NCBI RefSeq assembly: GCF_014650955.1
Contig: NZ_BMVY01000029.1
Span: 1 to 64,000 of the forward strand
Length of the DNA: 64,000 nt
Direction: 5' to 3'
Source: Streptomyces tauricus
GTDB lineage: Bacteria; Actinomycetota; Actinomycetes; Streptomycetales; Streptomycetaceae
Both the position numbers and the translations under genes were made by a program. The notes under the pieces are model-generated. The model ran no database searches, was not told where the DNA came from, and was given only the letters and a program-made list of their open reading frames with translations. Position 1 is the first letter of the stretch; each line of letters starts with the position of its first letter. This document shows positions 34,111 to 42,292 of the stretch, in pieces.

Positions 34111-35352
34111 ATGGCTCTCCGCCCGGCACCCGTCACCGTGCGCTCGGCCTGGCACGACGTACCGCGCCTCCAGGTGCGGCAGTTCGCCGCGCTCGCGATG
34201 GCCGAGGCGCCCGCGCTCGCCGAGGAGATCCTCCAGGAGATACAGCACGAGTATCCGCATCTGCCGGTCGTGCTCGACGACTCCGGCGAACCGATGGCGC
34301 TCGTCGGGATCCGCCGGGCCATCGAGGTGTTCGTCCAGCATCTGGAGACCGCCGAGGGCCGGCCGCGCGTCCACCCCGAGGTGTTCCAGGAGTTCGGCCG
34401 CGGCGAGGGCCTCAACGGCCGCAGCCTCGACTCGCTCCAGGCGATCTACCGGCTCGGTGTACGGCTCGCCTGGCGCCGTTTCGCCGAGATCGGGACGCGC
34501 GTGGAGATCCCGCCACCCGCGATGTACGAGCTGGTCGACGCCGGATACGAGTACCTGGACGGGCTGGTCGACCAGTCCGTTCGCGGTTACGCGGAGGCCG
34601 CCGCCCGGCAGGCCGGGGAACGGCTGCGGCTGCAGCGCCGGCTGATGGAACTGCTGCTCGCCGAGCACCACCGCGGTGATCCGGCCGAGGCGCTGACCGA
34701 ACGGGCCGCGCGGATCGGCTGGCCGCTGCCCGGCAAGGTCGCGGTCGGCGTATTACTGCGGCCCGCCCGGGAGGCCGTCGCCCCCGCCGTGAGCCAGGGC
34801 GTCCTGCTGGACATGGAGTACGAGCAGCCCCGCATGGTCGTGCCCGAGCCCGACGCCGCCGGGCGCCCCGAACTGCTGCACCGGGCGCTGACCGGCTGGG
34901 CCGGCGCGATCGGCCCGCCGGTGCCCCTGCGTGACGCGGCGAAGTCGCTGCGCTGGGCGGAGGCCGCGGTACGGCTGATGGAGCGCGGGCTGCTGCCGGC
35001 GGGCGAGGTGCTGTACTGCACCGAACACACCGAGGCGCTGGTCCTGCTGCAGCCGGAGGAGCTGATCGACGACCTGGCCCTGCGGTGTCTGGAGCCGCTC
35101 GCCCACTGCGGTCCCACGCACGGGCGGCGGCTCGCCGAGACGATGCTGGCTTGGCTGGAGACGCGCGGCGGGGCTCCCGAGGTGGCCGCGCGCCTGGGGG
35201 TGCATCCGCAGACCGTACGGTATCGCCTTCGGCAGATCAGGGAGCTGTGGGGGGACGAGGTCGATGACCCCGACCGGCGCTTCGAGCTGGAGCTGGTGCT
35301 GCGGGCTCAGCGCCTCCGGGGTGAGCTGGGTGACCCCCGCGCCCGCCGCTGA
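34111..35352 (+). CDS. PucR/CdaR-type transcriptional regulator
   Basis: A 413-residue regulator. The N-terminal part has a long helical region (FAALAMAEAPALAEEILQEI, then QSVRGYAEAAARQAGERLRLQRRLMELLLAEHH). The C-terminal PucR-type HTH reads AARLGVHPQTVRYRLRQIRELWG, with the terminal helix DDPDRRFELELVLRAQRL. Such regulators respond to small molecules; this one lacks an obvious PurC-like or GGDEF-like sensor. It follows a 50-residue membrane protein by 2 nt, and the pair may form a membrane-linked regulatory unit. Targets cannot be told here. Confidence 0.85.
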   Translation: MALRPAPVTVRSAWHDVPRLQVRQFAALAMAEAPALAEEILQEIQHEYPHLPVVLDDSGEPMALVGIRRAIEVFVQHLETAEGRPRVHPEVFQEFGRGEGLNGRSLDSLQAIYRLGVRLAWRRFAEIGTRVEIPPPAMYELVDAGYEYLDGLVDQSVRGYAEAAARQAGERLRLQRRLMELLLAEHHRGDPAEALTERAARIGWPLPGKVAVGVLLRPAREAVAPAVSQGVLLDMEYEQPRMVVPEPDAAGRPELLHRALTGWAGAIGPPVPLRDAAKSLRWAEAAVRLMERGLLPAGEVLYCTEHTEALVLLQPEELIDDLALRCLEPLAHCGPTHGRRLAETMLAWLETRGGAPEVAARLGVHPQTVRYRLRQIRELWGDEVDDPDRRFELELVLRAQRLRGELGDPRARR

Positions 35353-35507
35353 GACCGAACCTTCCTTCCCGCCCACCCACCCGTTTCAAGCAGTCCACCG
35401 ATGGGCCTCCGGAGCAGGGGTTCAAGCAGCCCCACCCCCACCGCTCACGCGCGCCCATTGCCCCGCCCAACCCGTGTGAGTAGCCTGTGTTCGCTATGCC
35501 GATCGGC

Positions 35508-35523
35508 TGTTGAAATTTCGAAC
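35508..35523 (+). promoter_or_regulatory. 16-bp palindrome-type operator upstream of the IclR gene
   Basis: TGTTGAAATTTCGAAC matches 13 of 16 positions of the palindrome GTTCGAAATTTCGAAC. It ends 19 nt upstream of the IclR start. Related sites lie at the CUT1 importer and the GH43 pair, so the IclR protein may bind here to control itself. Confidence 0.6.
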
Positions 35524-35542
35524 ATAAGGGAGGGGGCCAGTT

Positions 35543-36316
35543 GTGGGACGCCTCGTACCTGCCGTAACCAGGGCTCTCGACATACTTGAGCTCTTCCTCG
35601 ACGGGGACGGCACACTCTCCGCCCCCGACATCGTGCGCCGGCTCCAGTTGCCGCGCACCACCGTGCACGAACTGGTGACGACACTCGCCGCACGTTCGTA
35701 CATCACGCCCGTACCGGGTCAGCCCGGACGCTACCGGCTCGGTGTACGGCCGTACCAGCTCGGCAGTCGCTACTCCGAGCAGCTGGACCTCGCCGCCGAG
35801 GGCCAGCAGGTCGCCCGGTCCGTCGCGGAGACCTGCGACGAGACCGTGCACGTGGCGATCCTGGAGGGCACGGACGTCATCTACATCGCCAAGGTCGACT
35901 CCACGCACGCCGTGCGCATGGTGTCCGCCGCCGGGCGCCGCCTCCCCGCCCACTGCACCTCCGTGGGCAAGATGCTGCTCGCCTCGCTGTCCGAGCCCGA
36001 GCTGACCTCGCGGATCCCCGACGACGCCGACCTGATCCGGATGACGCCGAACAGCATCACCGACCCGGCCGCCCTGCGCGAGGCCCTCGTCGAGATCCGC
36101 GCCCGCGGTATCGCGGTGGAGAGCCGGGAGTCGAACCCCGACGTCAGCTGCATCGCCGCGCCGGTGCGCGACCGCACGGGCCAGGTAGTGGCGGCGCTCT
36201 CCATCTCGGTGCCGATGATCCGGTGGAGCGAGGACCGCAAGGTCGAGCTGGAAGGGCTCGCCGCCAAGGGCGCGGCCGAGCTGTCGGAGCGACTCGGACA
36301 CCGGAGTGTGGGATGA
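35543..36316 (+). CDS. IclR family transcriptional regulator
   Basis: A 257-residue regulator with GTG start at 35543 behind GGGAGGGGG. The N-terminal winged HTH (PAVTRALDILELFLDGDGTLSAPDIVRRLQLPRTTVHELV) is followed by an IclR effector domain (AHCTSVGKMLLASL, then VSCIAAPVRDRTGQVVAALSIS). IclR proteins bind palindromes and respond to small carbon compounds. It overlaps the SMP-30 lactonase gene by 4 nt. A 16-bp palindrome upstream recurs at the arabino-oligosaccharide importer and the GH43 pair, so I infer that it is the local arabinan/pentose regulator. Confidence 0.9.
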   Translation: MGRLVPAVTRALDILELFLDGDGTLSAPDIVRRLQLPRTTVHELVTTLAARSYITPVPGQPGRYRLGVRPYQLGSRYSEQLDLAAEGQQVARSVAETCDETVHVAILEGTDVIYIAKVDSTHAVRMVSAAGRRLPAHCTSVGKMLLASLSEPELTSRIPDDADLIRMTPNSITDPAALREALVEIRARGIAVESRESNPDVSCIAAPVRDRTGQVVAALSISVPMIRWSEDRKVELEGLAAKGAAELSERLGHRSVG

Positions 36317-37269
36317 CGACGGGTCGGGCGAAGGGCCGGACGGCGCGGACGCACGCGTACGAGGTGGCGGTCCGGGCGGAGGCGGCCCTCGGGGAAGGCC
36401 CCACGTGGGACGCCGACGCCGGGCGGCTGATCTGGATCGACATCCTCGGGTCCCGGGTGTTCACGTACGACCCGGTCTCCGGCCGGCGCACGGTGCTCGC
36501 CACCGAGCAGCACGTGGGCGCCGCCAAGCCGCGGGTGGGCGGCGGCCTGGTCGTCAATCTCCGTGACGGGATCGGCCTGTACGGCCCGGACTCCGTCACG
36601 GGTTCGGGCCCGGGTTCCGGTCCGGACTCCGTCACGGGTCCGGGCGGGAGCACTGCCGGTGGCCCTCAGGAATTCCGGTGGCTGCACCGCGAGGTCGTCC
36701 CCGGCCGCCGTGCCAACGACGCGGCGGTCGCGGCCGACGGCTCCCTGTGGGCGGGCACCATGCGCTACGACGAGGCACCGGGCGGCGGCTCGCTCTCCCG
36801 GGTCGCGCCCGACGGCACGGTCACGACCGTCCTCGACGACGTGGCGGTGAGCAACGGCACGGGGTGGAGCCCCGACGGCCGCCTCATGTACTACATCGAC
36901 TCGCCGACGCGACGGATCGACGTCTTCGACTTCGACGGCCGACAGGTCTCCAACAGGCGGCAGTTGGCGGTCGTCGAGGAGGGTGAGGGCTTCCCGGACG
37001 GGCTCACCGTCGACGCCGACGGCTGTGTCTGGGTCGCCCTGTGGGACGGCGGTGAGATCCGCCGCTACACCCCGTCCGGCACGCTCGACCGTGTCGTGGA
37101 GCTGCCCGTACCGCGCCCCACGGCCTGCGCGTTCGGCGGCGCCGACCTGACCGACCTGTACATCACGACGGCCCGTACGGGCCTGGAGGCACCGCACCCG
37201 CTCGCCGGCTCGGTGCTCGTCGTACCGGGCGCGGGCAGGGGCGTGCCCCAACCGGCCTTCGCGGGCTGA
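36313..37269 (+). CDS. SMP-30/gluconolactonase family sugar lactonase
   Basis: A 318-residue beta-propeller lactonase. Family marks are EAALGEGPTWDADAGRLIWIDI near the start (with the metal-binding Glu), GRRANDAAVAADGSLWAGTM, VAVSNGTGWSPDGRLMYYIDS and GFPDGLTVDADGCVWVALW. It should hydrolyse a sugar lactone to the acid, needing a divalent metal. The ATG is inside the IclR stop (ATGA), so the two are coupled. With the zinc dehydrogenase and dehydratase at 61811-64000 it could form a non-phosphorylating pentose route. An in-frame 36-bp duplication is present near residue 95. Confidence 0.88.
   Translation: MTTGRAKGRTARTHAYEVAVRAEAALGEGPTWDADAGRLIWIDILGSRVFTYDPVSGRRTVLATEQHVGAAKPRVGGGLVVNLRDGIGLYGPDSVTGSGPGSGPDSVTGPGGSTAGGPQEFRWLHREVVPGRRANDAAVAADGSLWAGTMRYDEAPGGGSLSRVAPDGTVTTVLDDVAVSNGTGWSPDGRLMYYIDSPTRRIDVFDFDGRQVSNRRQLAVVEEGEGFPDGLTVDADGCVWVALWDGGEIRRYTPSGTLDRVVELPVPRPTACAFGGADLTDLYITTARTGLEAPHPLAGSVLVVPGAGRGVPQPAFAG
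36586..36639 (+). repeat. In-frame duplication in the lactonase gene
   Basis: Two exact 18-bp copies (36586-36603 and 36622-36639), 36 bp apart, encode PDSVTG twice in a Gly/Ser-rich loop of the SMP-30 protein. Confidence 0.8.
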
Positions 37270-37398
37270 GAGCTGCCGACCGCCGTCTGTCGCCTGCCGA
37301 CCGCCGACCACTGTCTGGCGTCTGCCGACCGTCGACAGTCGGTTGTTGGCCGGCGGCCGGCGGTTGAGGGCCCGTCCCGCCCGGGTCCCGAACAGCGC

Positions 37399-38094
37399 TC
37401 AGACGCCCTGACCTGAATCGTCGGTCAGGGCGGCGGCGGTCATGGTGAGGTGCTCGACCAGGACCGCCGCCGCGGTGTCCGCGTCGCGGGCCAGCGCCGC
37501 CTCCTCCAGCCTGCGGTGTTCCCTCGCGCCGTCCCGGCCGGGTGTGCGGTGCGCCGACCAGCGGCGGGCCAGTTCGCTCGCGGTCCACAGACGGTCGAAG
37601 GTCTCCAGCAGCACGGGGTTGCCGCACCCCTCCAGCAGCGTGCGGTGGAAGACCCGGTGCGCCTCGGCCCAGGCGGCGGTGTAGTACTCGCCCTCCGCCG
37701 GCTCGTACGCAGGGGTGCGGGCCAGCCGATGGTGGGCGGCCCGCACCCGGCTCTCCCAGTCGAGGTCGCCGCGCTCGACGGACATGCGCAGTACGACCGG
37801 TTCGACGGTCCTGCGTGCCTCCGCGATCTCCTGCCAGCGCCGGTCCGAGTAGGACGGGACCGTGAATCCGCGGTTCGGCAGCCGGTCGGCCAGCCCTTCC
37901 CCGACCAGTCGCAGGAGCGCCTCGCGCGTGACGGCCAGACTCACGCCCTCCTCCTTGGCGAGGTCCTGCGGCTTGAGGGCGTCGCCAGGGGCGTGGTCCC
38001 CGCGCATGATCGCGTCCCGCAGATGTGCGTAGACCTGCTCGGAGAGCATCTGCTTCCCGGCGGGGGCCGGGGAGCGGGGTGGCGTGTCAGTCAT
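37399..38094 (-). CDS. GntR family regulator (FCD subfamily)
   Basis: A 231-residue regulator. The winged HTH is at residues 15-75 (EQVYAHLRDAIMRGDHAPGDALKPQDLAKEEGVSLAVTREALLRL), followed by an FCD domain (EARRTVEPVVLRMSVERGD, then EAHRVFHRTLLEGCGNPVLLETFDRLW) with metal-ligand Asp/His positions. It is divergent from the YbhB-like gene with a perfect palindrome between. It probably regulates itself and the YbhB-like/SCO6745-type pair; the ligand is unknown. The 129 nt downstream (37270-37398) hold only short GCCGACCG repeats. Confidence 0.87.
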   Translation of the reverse strand: MTDTPPRSPAPAGKQMLSEQVYAHLRDAIMRGDHAPGDALKPQDLAKEEGVSLAVTREALLRLVGEGLADRLPNRGFTVPSYSDRRWQEIAEARRTVEPVVLRMSVERGDLDWESRVRAAHHRLARTPAYEPAEGEYYTAAWAEAHRVFHRTLLEGCGNPVLLETFDRLWTASELARRWSAHRTPGRDGAREHRRLEEAALARDADTAAAVLVEHLTMTAAALTDDSGQGV

Positions 38095-38119
38095 GACCTA
38101 AGCATAGACGATTTCGCAG

Positions 38120-38131
38120 ATAATCGATTAT
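38120..38131. promoter_or_regulatory. Palindromic operator candidate ATAATCGATTAT
   Basis: A perfect 12-bp AT-rich palindrome in a GC-rich genome, 26 nt upstream of the GntR start and between two divergent genes. It is a likely binding site for that GntR protein. Confidence 0.6.
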
Positions 38132-38206
38132 TGGTGTTACTGTCGATTCTGTGGTCGCCGGGCCACACCCCCGAACACACAGCTCCGCGCCCCGAAAGGA
38201 ACACCC

Positions 38207-38800
38207 ATGTACGCCGACGACCCCTTCGCCCGCCTCCCCGAGGCCGCGTCCTTCACGGTCACCAGCACCACCGTCGCCGACGGAGCCGCCTGGCCGCCCG
38301 AGCAGCACGCCGCCGGGCAGCCCGGCGGCCGGGACCTCTCCCCGCAGCTGTCCTGGAGCGGCGCCCCGGCCGGCACCAGGAGCTACGCCGTCACCGTCCA
38401 CGACCCCGACGCCCCCACCGGGTCCGGGTTCTGGCACTGGGCGGTCGCCGACATCCCCGCCACCGTCACGGAACTGCCCGAGGGCGCCGGTGACGACACG
38501 GGCTCGGGCCTGCCGGAGGGCGCGTACCAACTGCCCAACGACGCCCGGATGGCCCGTTACATCGGTGCCGCTCCGCCGGCCGGGCACGGCCCGCACCGCT
38601 ACCTCGTCGTGGTGCACGCCCTCGACACCGCCTCCATCGGTGTCCCCGCCGACGCCACGCCCGCCGTCCTCGGCTTCACCATGGCCGGTCACATCCTCGG
38701 CCGCGCGCTCCTGACCGCCACTGCCGAGACCCCGGCCGAGACCCCGGCCGACACCTCTGCCACCACCTCTGCCGAGAGCCCGGCCGAGACCTCCGCCTGA
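38207..38800 (+). CDS. YbhB/YbcL (PEBP, Raf-kinase-inhibitor-like) protein
   Basis: A 197-residue PEBP-fold protein with AAAGGA before the ATG. Conserved parts are GGRDLSPQLSWSGAPAGTRSYAVTVHDPDAPTGSGFWHWAVADIP and GPHRYLVVVHALD. No signal peptide is seen. The family binds phospholipid-like or phosphorylated ligands; the bacterial role is unclear. A Thr/Glu/Ala-rich repeat tail of about 30 residues (AETPAETPADTSA) is added after the fold. It is divergent from the GntR gene and 45 nt before the SCO6745-type gene. Confidence 0.85.
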   Translation: MYADDPFARLPEAASFTVTSTTVADGAAWPPEQHAAGQPGGRDLSPQLSWSGAPAGTRSYAVTVHDPDAPTGSGFWHWAVADIPATVTELPEGAGDDTGSGLPEGAYQLPNDARMARYIGAAPPAGHGPHRYLVVVHALDTASIGVPADATPAVLGFTMAGHILGRALLTATAETPAETPADTSATTSAESPAETSA

Positions 38801-38845
38801 GGTACCGCCTGAGACACCGCCCAACTCCCTGGAGGGACAACCCTG

Positions 38846-39757
38846 ATGGACCTCAGTGCCGTCCGTGAAGTCAGCCACGCCGTCAGCGCGGCCCATCTGT
38901 TCACGTACCTCGTCCCCGAAGGGGCCCAGGAGGCGGCCGAGTTCGGTGTGACCGACCGCGGACCGGCGTACCTGGCGTTCCGGTCGGCCGCCCTGGGCGC
39001 GGTTCCGTGGCAGGTCACGCTCGCGGCCTTCTACAACTTCAGCCCCCGGGCGGTCCGGGCCATGGACGGCGTGTGGGACGCCGCCCCGCCCGAGCGGTGG
39101 CAGGCCGCCCGGTTCGTGGCCGTCGGGCGGGCCATGCGGCGGGTGGGCGTGCGTATGACGGCCGACCGGCTCGCCGAGGCGCGCTCGCTGCTCGACCCGG
39201 TCGTCGCGGGCGCCGACTACGCGGGCAGGGTGCTGGCCGCGGCGAACGCGTCGGTGGCGCTTCCGTCGGATCCCCTCGTGGCGCTGTGGCAGCAGATCAC
39301 GGTGGTGCGCGAGTGGCGCGGCGACGCGCACCTCGTCGTGCTCGCCGACAACGGCGTCGGGCCGTGCGACTGCCTGGTGCTGCACACCGCGGCGGGCGGC
39401 CTCCCGACGGCTCTCGCGCGCACCACCCGCCGGTGGAACGACGAGGAGTGGGCCGCGGCGACGGCCCGCCTGGCGGCACGCGGCTGGCTCAACTCCGGTG
39501 CCCCTGTCCCCAGTTCCTCTGTCCCCGGCGCCACGGGCATCGGCGCCACGGACACCGCCGCCGCGCTCGCCGATGCCACCCTCACCGACGCCGGCCGTGC
39601 GTCGCGCGAGCGGATCGAGGCGGAGACGGACGAGTACTGCGCCGCGCTGTGGGCGCCGATCGGCGAGACCGGCGCCCGCCGCCTCGCCGCACTCATCGCG
39701 CCGATCACCGAGGCGTTCACGGCGGCGGGGACCTTCCAGGCCGTTCGTCCGGCCTGA
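38846..39757 (+). CDS. SCO6745-type helical protein, function unknown
   Basis: A 303-residue mainly helical protein that resembles the SCO6745 family (HTH-like). Recognisable stretches include AVSAAHLFTYLVPEGAQEAAEFGV, YLAFRSAALGAVPWQVTLAAFYNFSPRAV and TRRWNDEEWAAATARLAARGWL. The N-terminal region is followed by a winged-helix-like part near residue 200. The ATG follows GGAGGG. It is probably co-transcribed with the YbhB-like gene. No biochemical role is known to me. Confidence 0.7.
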   Translation: MDLSAVREVSHAVSAAHLFTYLVPEGAQEAAEFGVTDRGPAYLAFRSAALGAVPWQVTLAAFYNFSPRAVRAMDGVWDAAPPERWQAARFVAVGRAMRRVGVRMTADRLAEARSLLDPVVAGADYAGRVLAAANASVALPSDPLVALWQQITVVREWRGDAHLVVLADNGVGPCDCLVLHTAAGGLPTALARTTRRWNDEEWAAATARLAARGWLNSGAPVPSSSVPGATGIGATDTAAALADATLTDAGRASRERIEAETDEYCAALWAPIGETGARRLAALIAPITEAFTAAGTFQAVRPA

Positions 39758-39890
39758 GCCGACATCCCCGGGCGTACCCGTGCGCTCCCATGCGCTCCCG
39801 GGCGTCCCCAGGCGTCCCCGGACATCCCCGGGCGTCCCCGCCATCCATAGGTATCCACAGGTATCCACAGGGAAATTCCTGCGCAAACCA
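39758..39890. repeat. Short GC-rich tandem units upstream of the importer promoter
   Basis: Degenerate units of about 10 bp (GGGCGTCCCC and CATCCCCGGG) repeat from about 39765 to 39840, followed by two copies of GGTATCCACA. No gene is present. Confidence 0.6.
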
Positions 39891-39919
39891 TTGACGGGTA
39901 AGCGCTTCCTATCTACGGT
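39891..39919 (+). promoter_or_regulatory. Promoter of the arabino-oligosaccharide importer operon
   Basis: TTGACG (39891-39896) and TACGGT (39914-39919) are 17 bp apart. The spacer holds AAGCGCTT, a palindrome seen in LacI-type operators. The same promoter layout is found at 51029-51057 upstream of the GH43 pair. Confidence 0.65.
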
Positions 39920-39921
39920 CC

Positions 39922-39956
39922 GTTCGAAGTTACGAGCACCAATCGAAATCTCGAAC
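39922..39956 (+). promoter_or_regulatory. Two 16-bp operator sites just after the importer promoter
   Basis: Sites at 39922-39937 and 39941-39956 each match 13 of 16 positions of GTTCGAAATTTCGAAC. They cover the expected transcription start, which suits a repressor such as the IclR protein encoded at 35543. Confidence 0.62.
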
Positions 39957-39995
39957 AGAGATATCTCGGAACCTCTCGAACAGATGGGGCAGGGC

Positions 39996-41354
39996 ATGGG
40001 ACGACCTGGCCTGAATCGCAGGCAGCTCCTGGCGGGACTCGGCGGCGTGACGGTCGCGGGCAGCCTCGGATTCGCCGCGCTCGGCACCGGAGCGGACGCA
40101 CTCGCCTCCGGCGCGGACACCCGCGTCCGCTACTGGAACCTCTTCAGCGGCGGCGACGGCTACAACATGATCGCGATGCTGGACTCCTTCCGGAAGGCCA
40201 ATCCGGACATCGACGTGAAGGACTCCACCCTCCAGTGGGGGAGCCCCTTCTACACCAAGCTGGCCATGGCGGCGGCGGGCAACCGCGCACCCGACCTGGG
40301 CGTCATGCATCTGGGCCGGGTCACCGGGTTCTCGCCGGGCCGGCTCCTGGACCCCTGGGACGTCGACCTGCTCGCCAAGTACGGCGTGCGGGAGGCGGAC
40401 TTCAACCCCGAGCTGTGGAAACGGGCCGTCATCGGCGGCAAGCTCTACGCGCTCCCGCTCGACATCCACGTCCAGCTCTGCTTCTACCGCAAGGACGTGC
40501 TGAAGAAGGCGGGCCTCCTCGGCGACGACGGCCACCTCGTGCCGGTCACCTCCGTCGACGAGTGGTTCGACGTCCTGAAGGAGGCCAAGAAAGCCACCAA
40601 GAAGGGCCTGCAGACCATCGGCATGTGGTCGAGCGACCAGAACTTCCAGTGGTGGTTCTTCGTCGCCTTCTACACCCAGCTCGGCGGCACCTGGTTCGAC
40701 GACGCCGACACCGAGGTCACCTTCGACACCGACAAGGCCACGCGGGTACTGGAGTTCCTGCGCCGGCACATCACCGACGGGTACGTGAACCCGGGCTTCG
40801 CGGGCGGCGCGGGCGCCGAACAGTTCGTCAACGGCGGCCCGTTCGTCTGGGAGGGCAACTGGTCGGTGCCCGTCTTCGACGGCGCGAAGATCGAGTACGG
40901 TGCCACCCCGCTGCCCCCGGTCTTCGGCGAGCGGGCGACCCACGCCGAGTCCCACTCCTTCGTCCTGCCGCACCAGGCCGACCGGGGCGGCGCCGCCAAC
41001 GAGGGCGCGCACCAACTCGCCGCGTACATCGTCCAGCACGCCCAGCAGTGGGCGGCCGGCGGCCACATCCCCGCCTACACACCCACCCTGTCCACGGCCG
41101 CGTACAAGAGGATGAACCCGCAGAGCGAGTACGTCTCGGCGATGGACCACCAGGCCACCGAGCCGAAGGTGTGGTTCGCCGGGTCCACCGGCATCCTCGC
41201 CCAGCGCGTCGGCCCGATCGTCGTCTCCTCCACGGTGGGCTCCGCCAAGCCGGACGCCGCCGCCCGCAGCATGAAGAGCACGCTCACCGAACTGCTCGCC
41301 TCGAAGAACCCCATGGACGGCAGGACCGCCGCGCAGGGAGGTGCGGTCGTATGA
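39996..41354 (+). CDS. ABC sugar importer, extracellular binding protein
   Basis: A 452-residue CUT1-type binding protein. The N-terminus carries a twin-arginine-like signal (GLNRRQLLAGLGGVTVAGSLGFAALG). The body reads VRYWNLFSGGDGYNMIAMLDSFRKANPDIDV, typical of cluster-1 sugar-binding proteins. The ATG at 39996 is preferred over 39984 because of the GGGGCAGGG upstream. Two permease genes follow with 4-nt overlaps, then a GH43 and a GH51 enzyme, so the ligand is probably an arabino-oligosaccharide. No lipobox cysteine is seen, which is unusual for a Gram-positive binding protein. Confidence 0.88.
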   Translation: MGRPGLNRRQLLAGLGGVTVAGSLGFAALGTGADALASGADTRVRYWNLFSGGDGYNMIAMLDSFRKANPDIDVKDSTLQWGSPFYTKLAMAAAGNRAPDLGVMHLGRVTGFSPGRLLDPWDVDLLAKYGVREADFNPELWKRAVIGGKLYALPLDIHVQLCFYRKDVLKKAGLLGDDGHLVPVTSVDEWFDVLKEAKKATKKGLQTIGMWSSDQNFQWWFFVAFYTQLGGTWFDDADTEVTFDTDKATRVLEFLRRHITDGYVNPGFAGGAGAEQFVNGGPFVWEGNWSVPVFDGAKIEYGATPLPPVFGERATHAESHSFVLPHQADRGGAANEGAHQLAAYIVQHAQQWAAGGHIPAYTPTLSTAAYKRMNPQSEYVSAMDHQATEPKVWFAGSTGILAQRVGPIVVSSTVGSAKPDAAARSMKSTLTELLASKNPMDGRTAAQGGAVV

Positions 41355-42292
41355 CGACGACCAGCGCAGAGACCGTCATCGCCCCGGCGCGTACGAGGGC
41401 CGCCGCGGACACCGCCACCGTCCGCCGCAAGCAGGGCTTCCAGCACGGCGGCTGGTTCGTCGCCCCGTTCCTCGTACTGTTCGCGCTGTTCGTGATCTGG
41501 CCGCTGCTGCGCGGCCTCTACCTCAGTTTCACGGACGCCAACATCTCCGGCGACGCCACGAACTTCATCGGCCTCGACAACTACCGCGAGGCCCTGGACG
41601 ATCCGCTGGTGTGGGAATCGCTGGGCCACAGCGCCTACTTCACGCTGCTGGTCGTGCCCTGCATCACCGTCCTCGCCTTCCTCCTCGCGATGCTCGCCCA
41701 CCACATCGAGCGCGGCAAATGGCTGTGGCGGCTGTGCTTCTTCGCCCCGTTCCTGCTGCCGTCGACCGTCGCCGCCAACCTGTGGCAGTGGCTGTTCAAC
41801 CCCGGCACCGGGATGGTCAACCACGTCCTCGGCCTGGAGACGGCGTGGCTGACCGACAAGTCGTACGCCATGCTCGCCGTCGTCATCTGCACCCTGTGGT
41901 GGACGGTCGGCTTCAGCTTCCTGCTCTACCTCGCCGCCCTCCAGGGCATCCCCGCGCACCTCTACGAGGCCGCGAAGCTGGACGGCGCGAACGCCTGGCA
42001 CCGCATGGTCCACATCACCCTGCCGATGCTGCGGAACATCACCGGACTCGTCCTCGCCCTGCAGATCCTCGCCTCGCTCCAGGTCTTCGACCAGGCCGTG
42101 GTGATGATGGACTTCCTGCCGGGACCCGAGGGCTCCACGCGCACCTTCGTGCAGTACACCCTCGAAGAGGGCTTCACCAGCTACCGCGTCGGCTACGCCT
42201 CCGCGATCTCCATCATCTTCTTCGTGATCATCGCGGCCGTCGCCCTCGCCCGGATGTGGCTGCTGCGCAACCGTGAGGAGGGCGGCCGATGA
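41351..42292 (+). CDS. ABC sugar importer, permease 1
   Basis: A 313-residue inner-membrane permease with six hydrophobic segments from about residue 38. The EAA loop reads YEAAKLDGANAWHRMVHITLPML. It overlaps both neighbours by 4 nt. It pairs with the next gene to form the CUT1 channel. No ATPase gene is nearby; in Streptomyces the shared ATPase MsiK usually powers such importers. Confidence 0.9.
   Translation: MTTTSAETVIAPARTRAAADTATVRRKQGFQHGGWFVAPFLVLFALFVIWPLLRGLYLSFTDANISGDATNFIGLDNYREALDDPLVWESLGHSAYFTLLVVPCITVLAFLLAMLAHHIERGKWLWRLCFFAPFLLPSTVAANLWQWLFNPGTGMVNHVLGLETAWLTDKSYAMLAVVICTLWWTVGFSFLLYLAALQGIPAHLYEAAKLDGANAWHRMVHITLPMLRNITGLVLALQILASLQVFDQAVVMMDFLPGPEGSTRTFVQYTLEEGFTSYRVGYASAISIIFFVIIAAVALARMWLLRNREEGGR

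Noticed and set aside
39765-39840. Second possible short-repeat array
   Set aside because: Units are degenerate, about 10 bp, and without unique spacers or cas genes.
39498-39995. N-terminal extension of the sugar-binding protein
   Set aside because: It crosses the importer promoter and operators and hides the twin-arginine signal; ATG 39996 has the better ribosome site.
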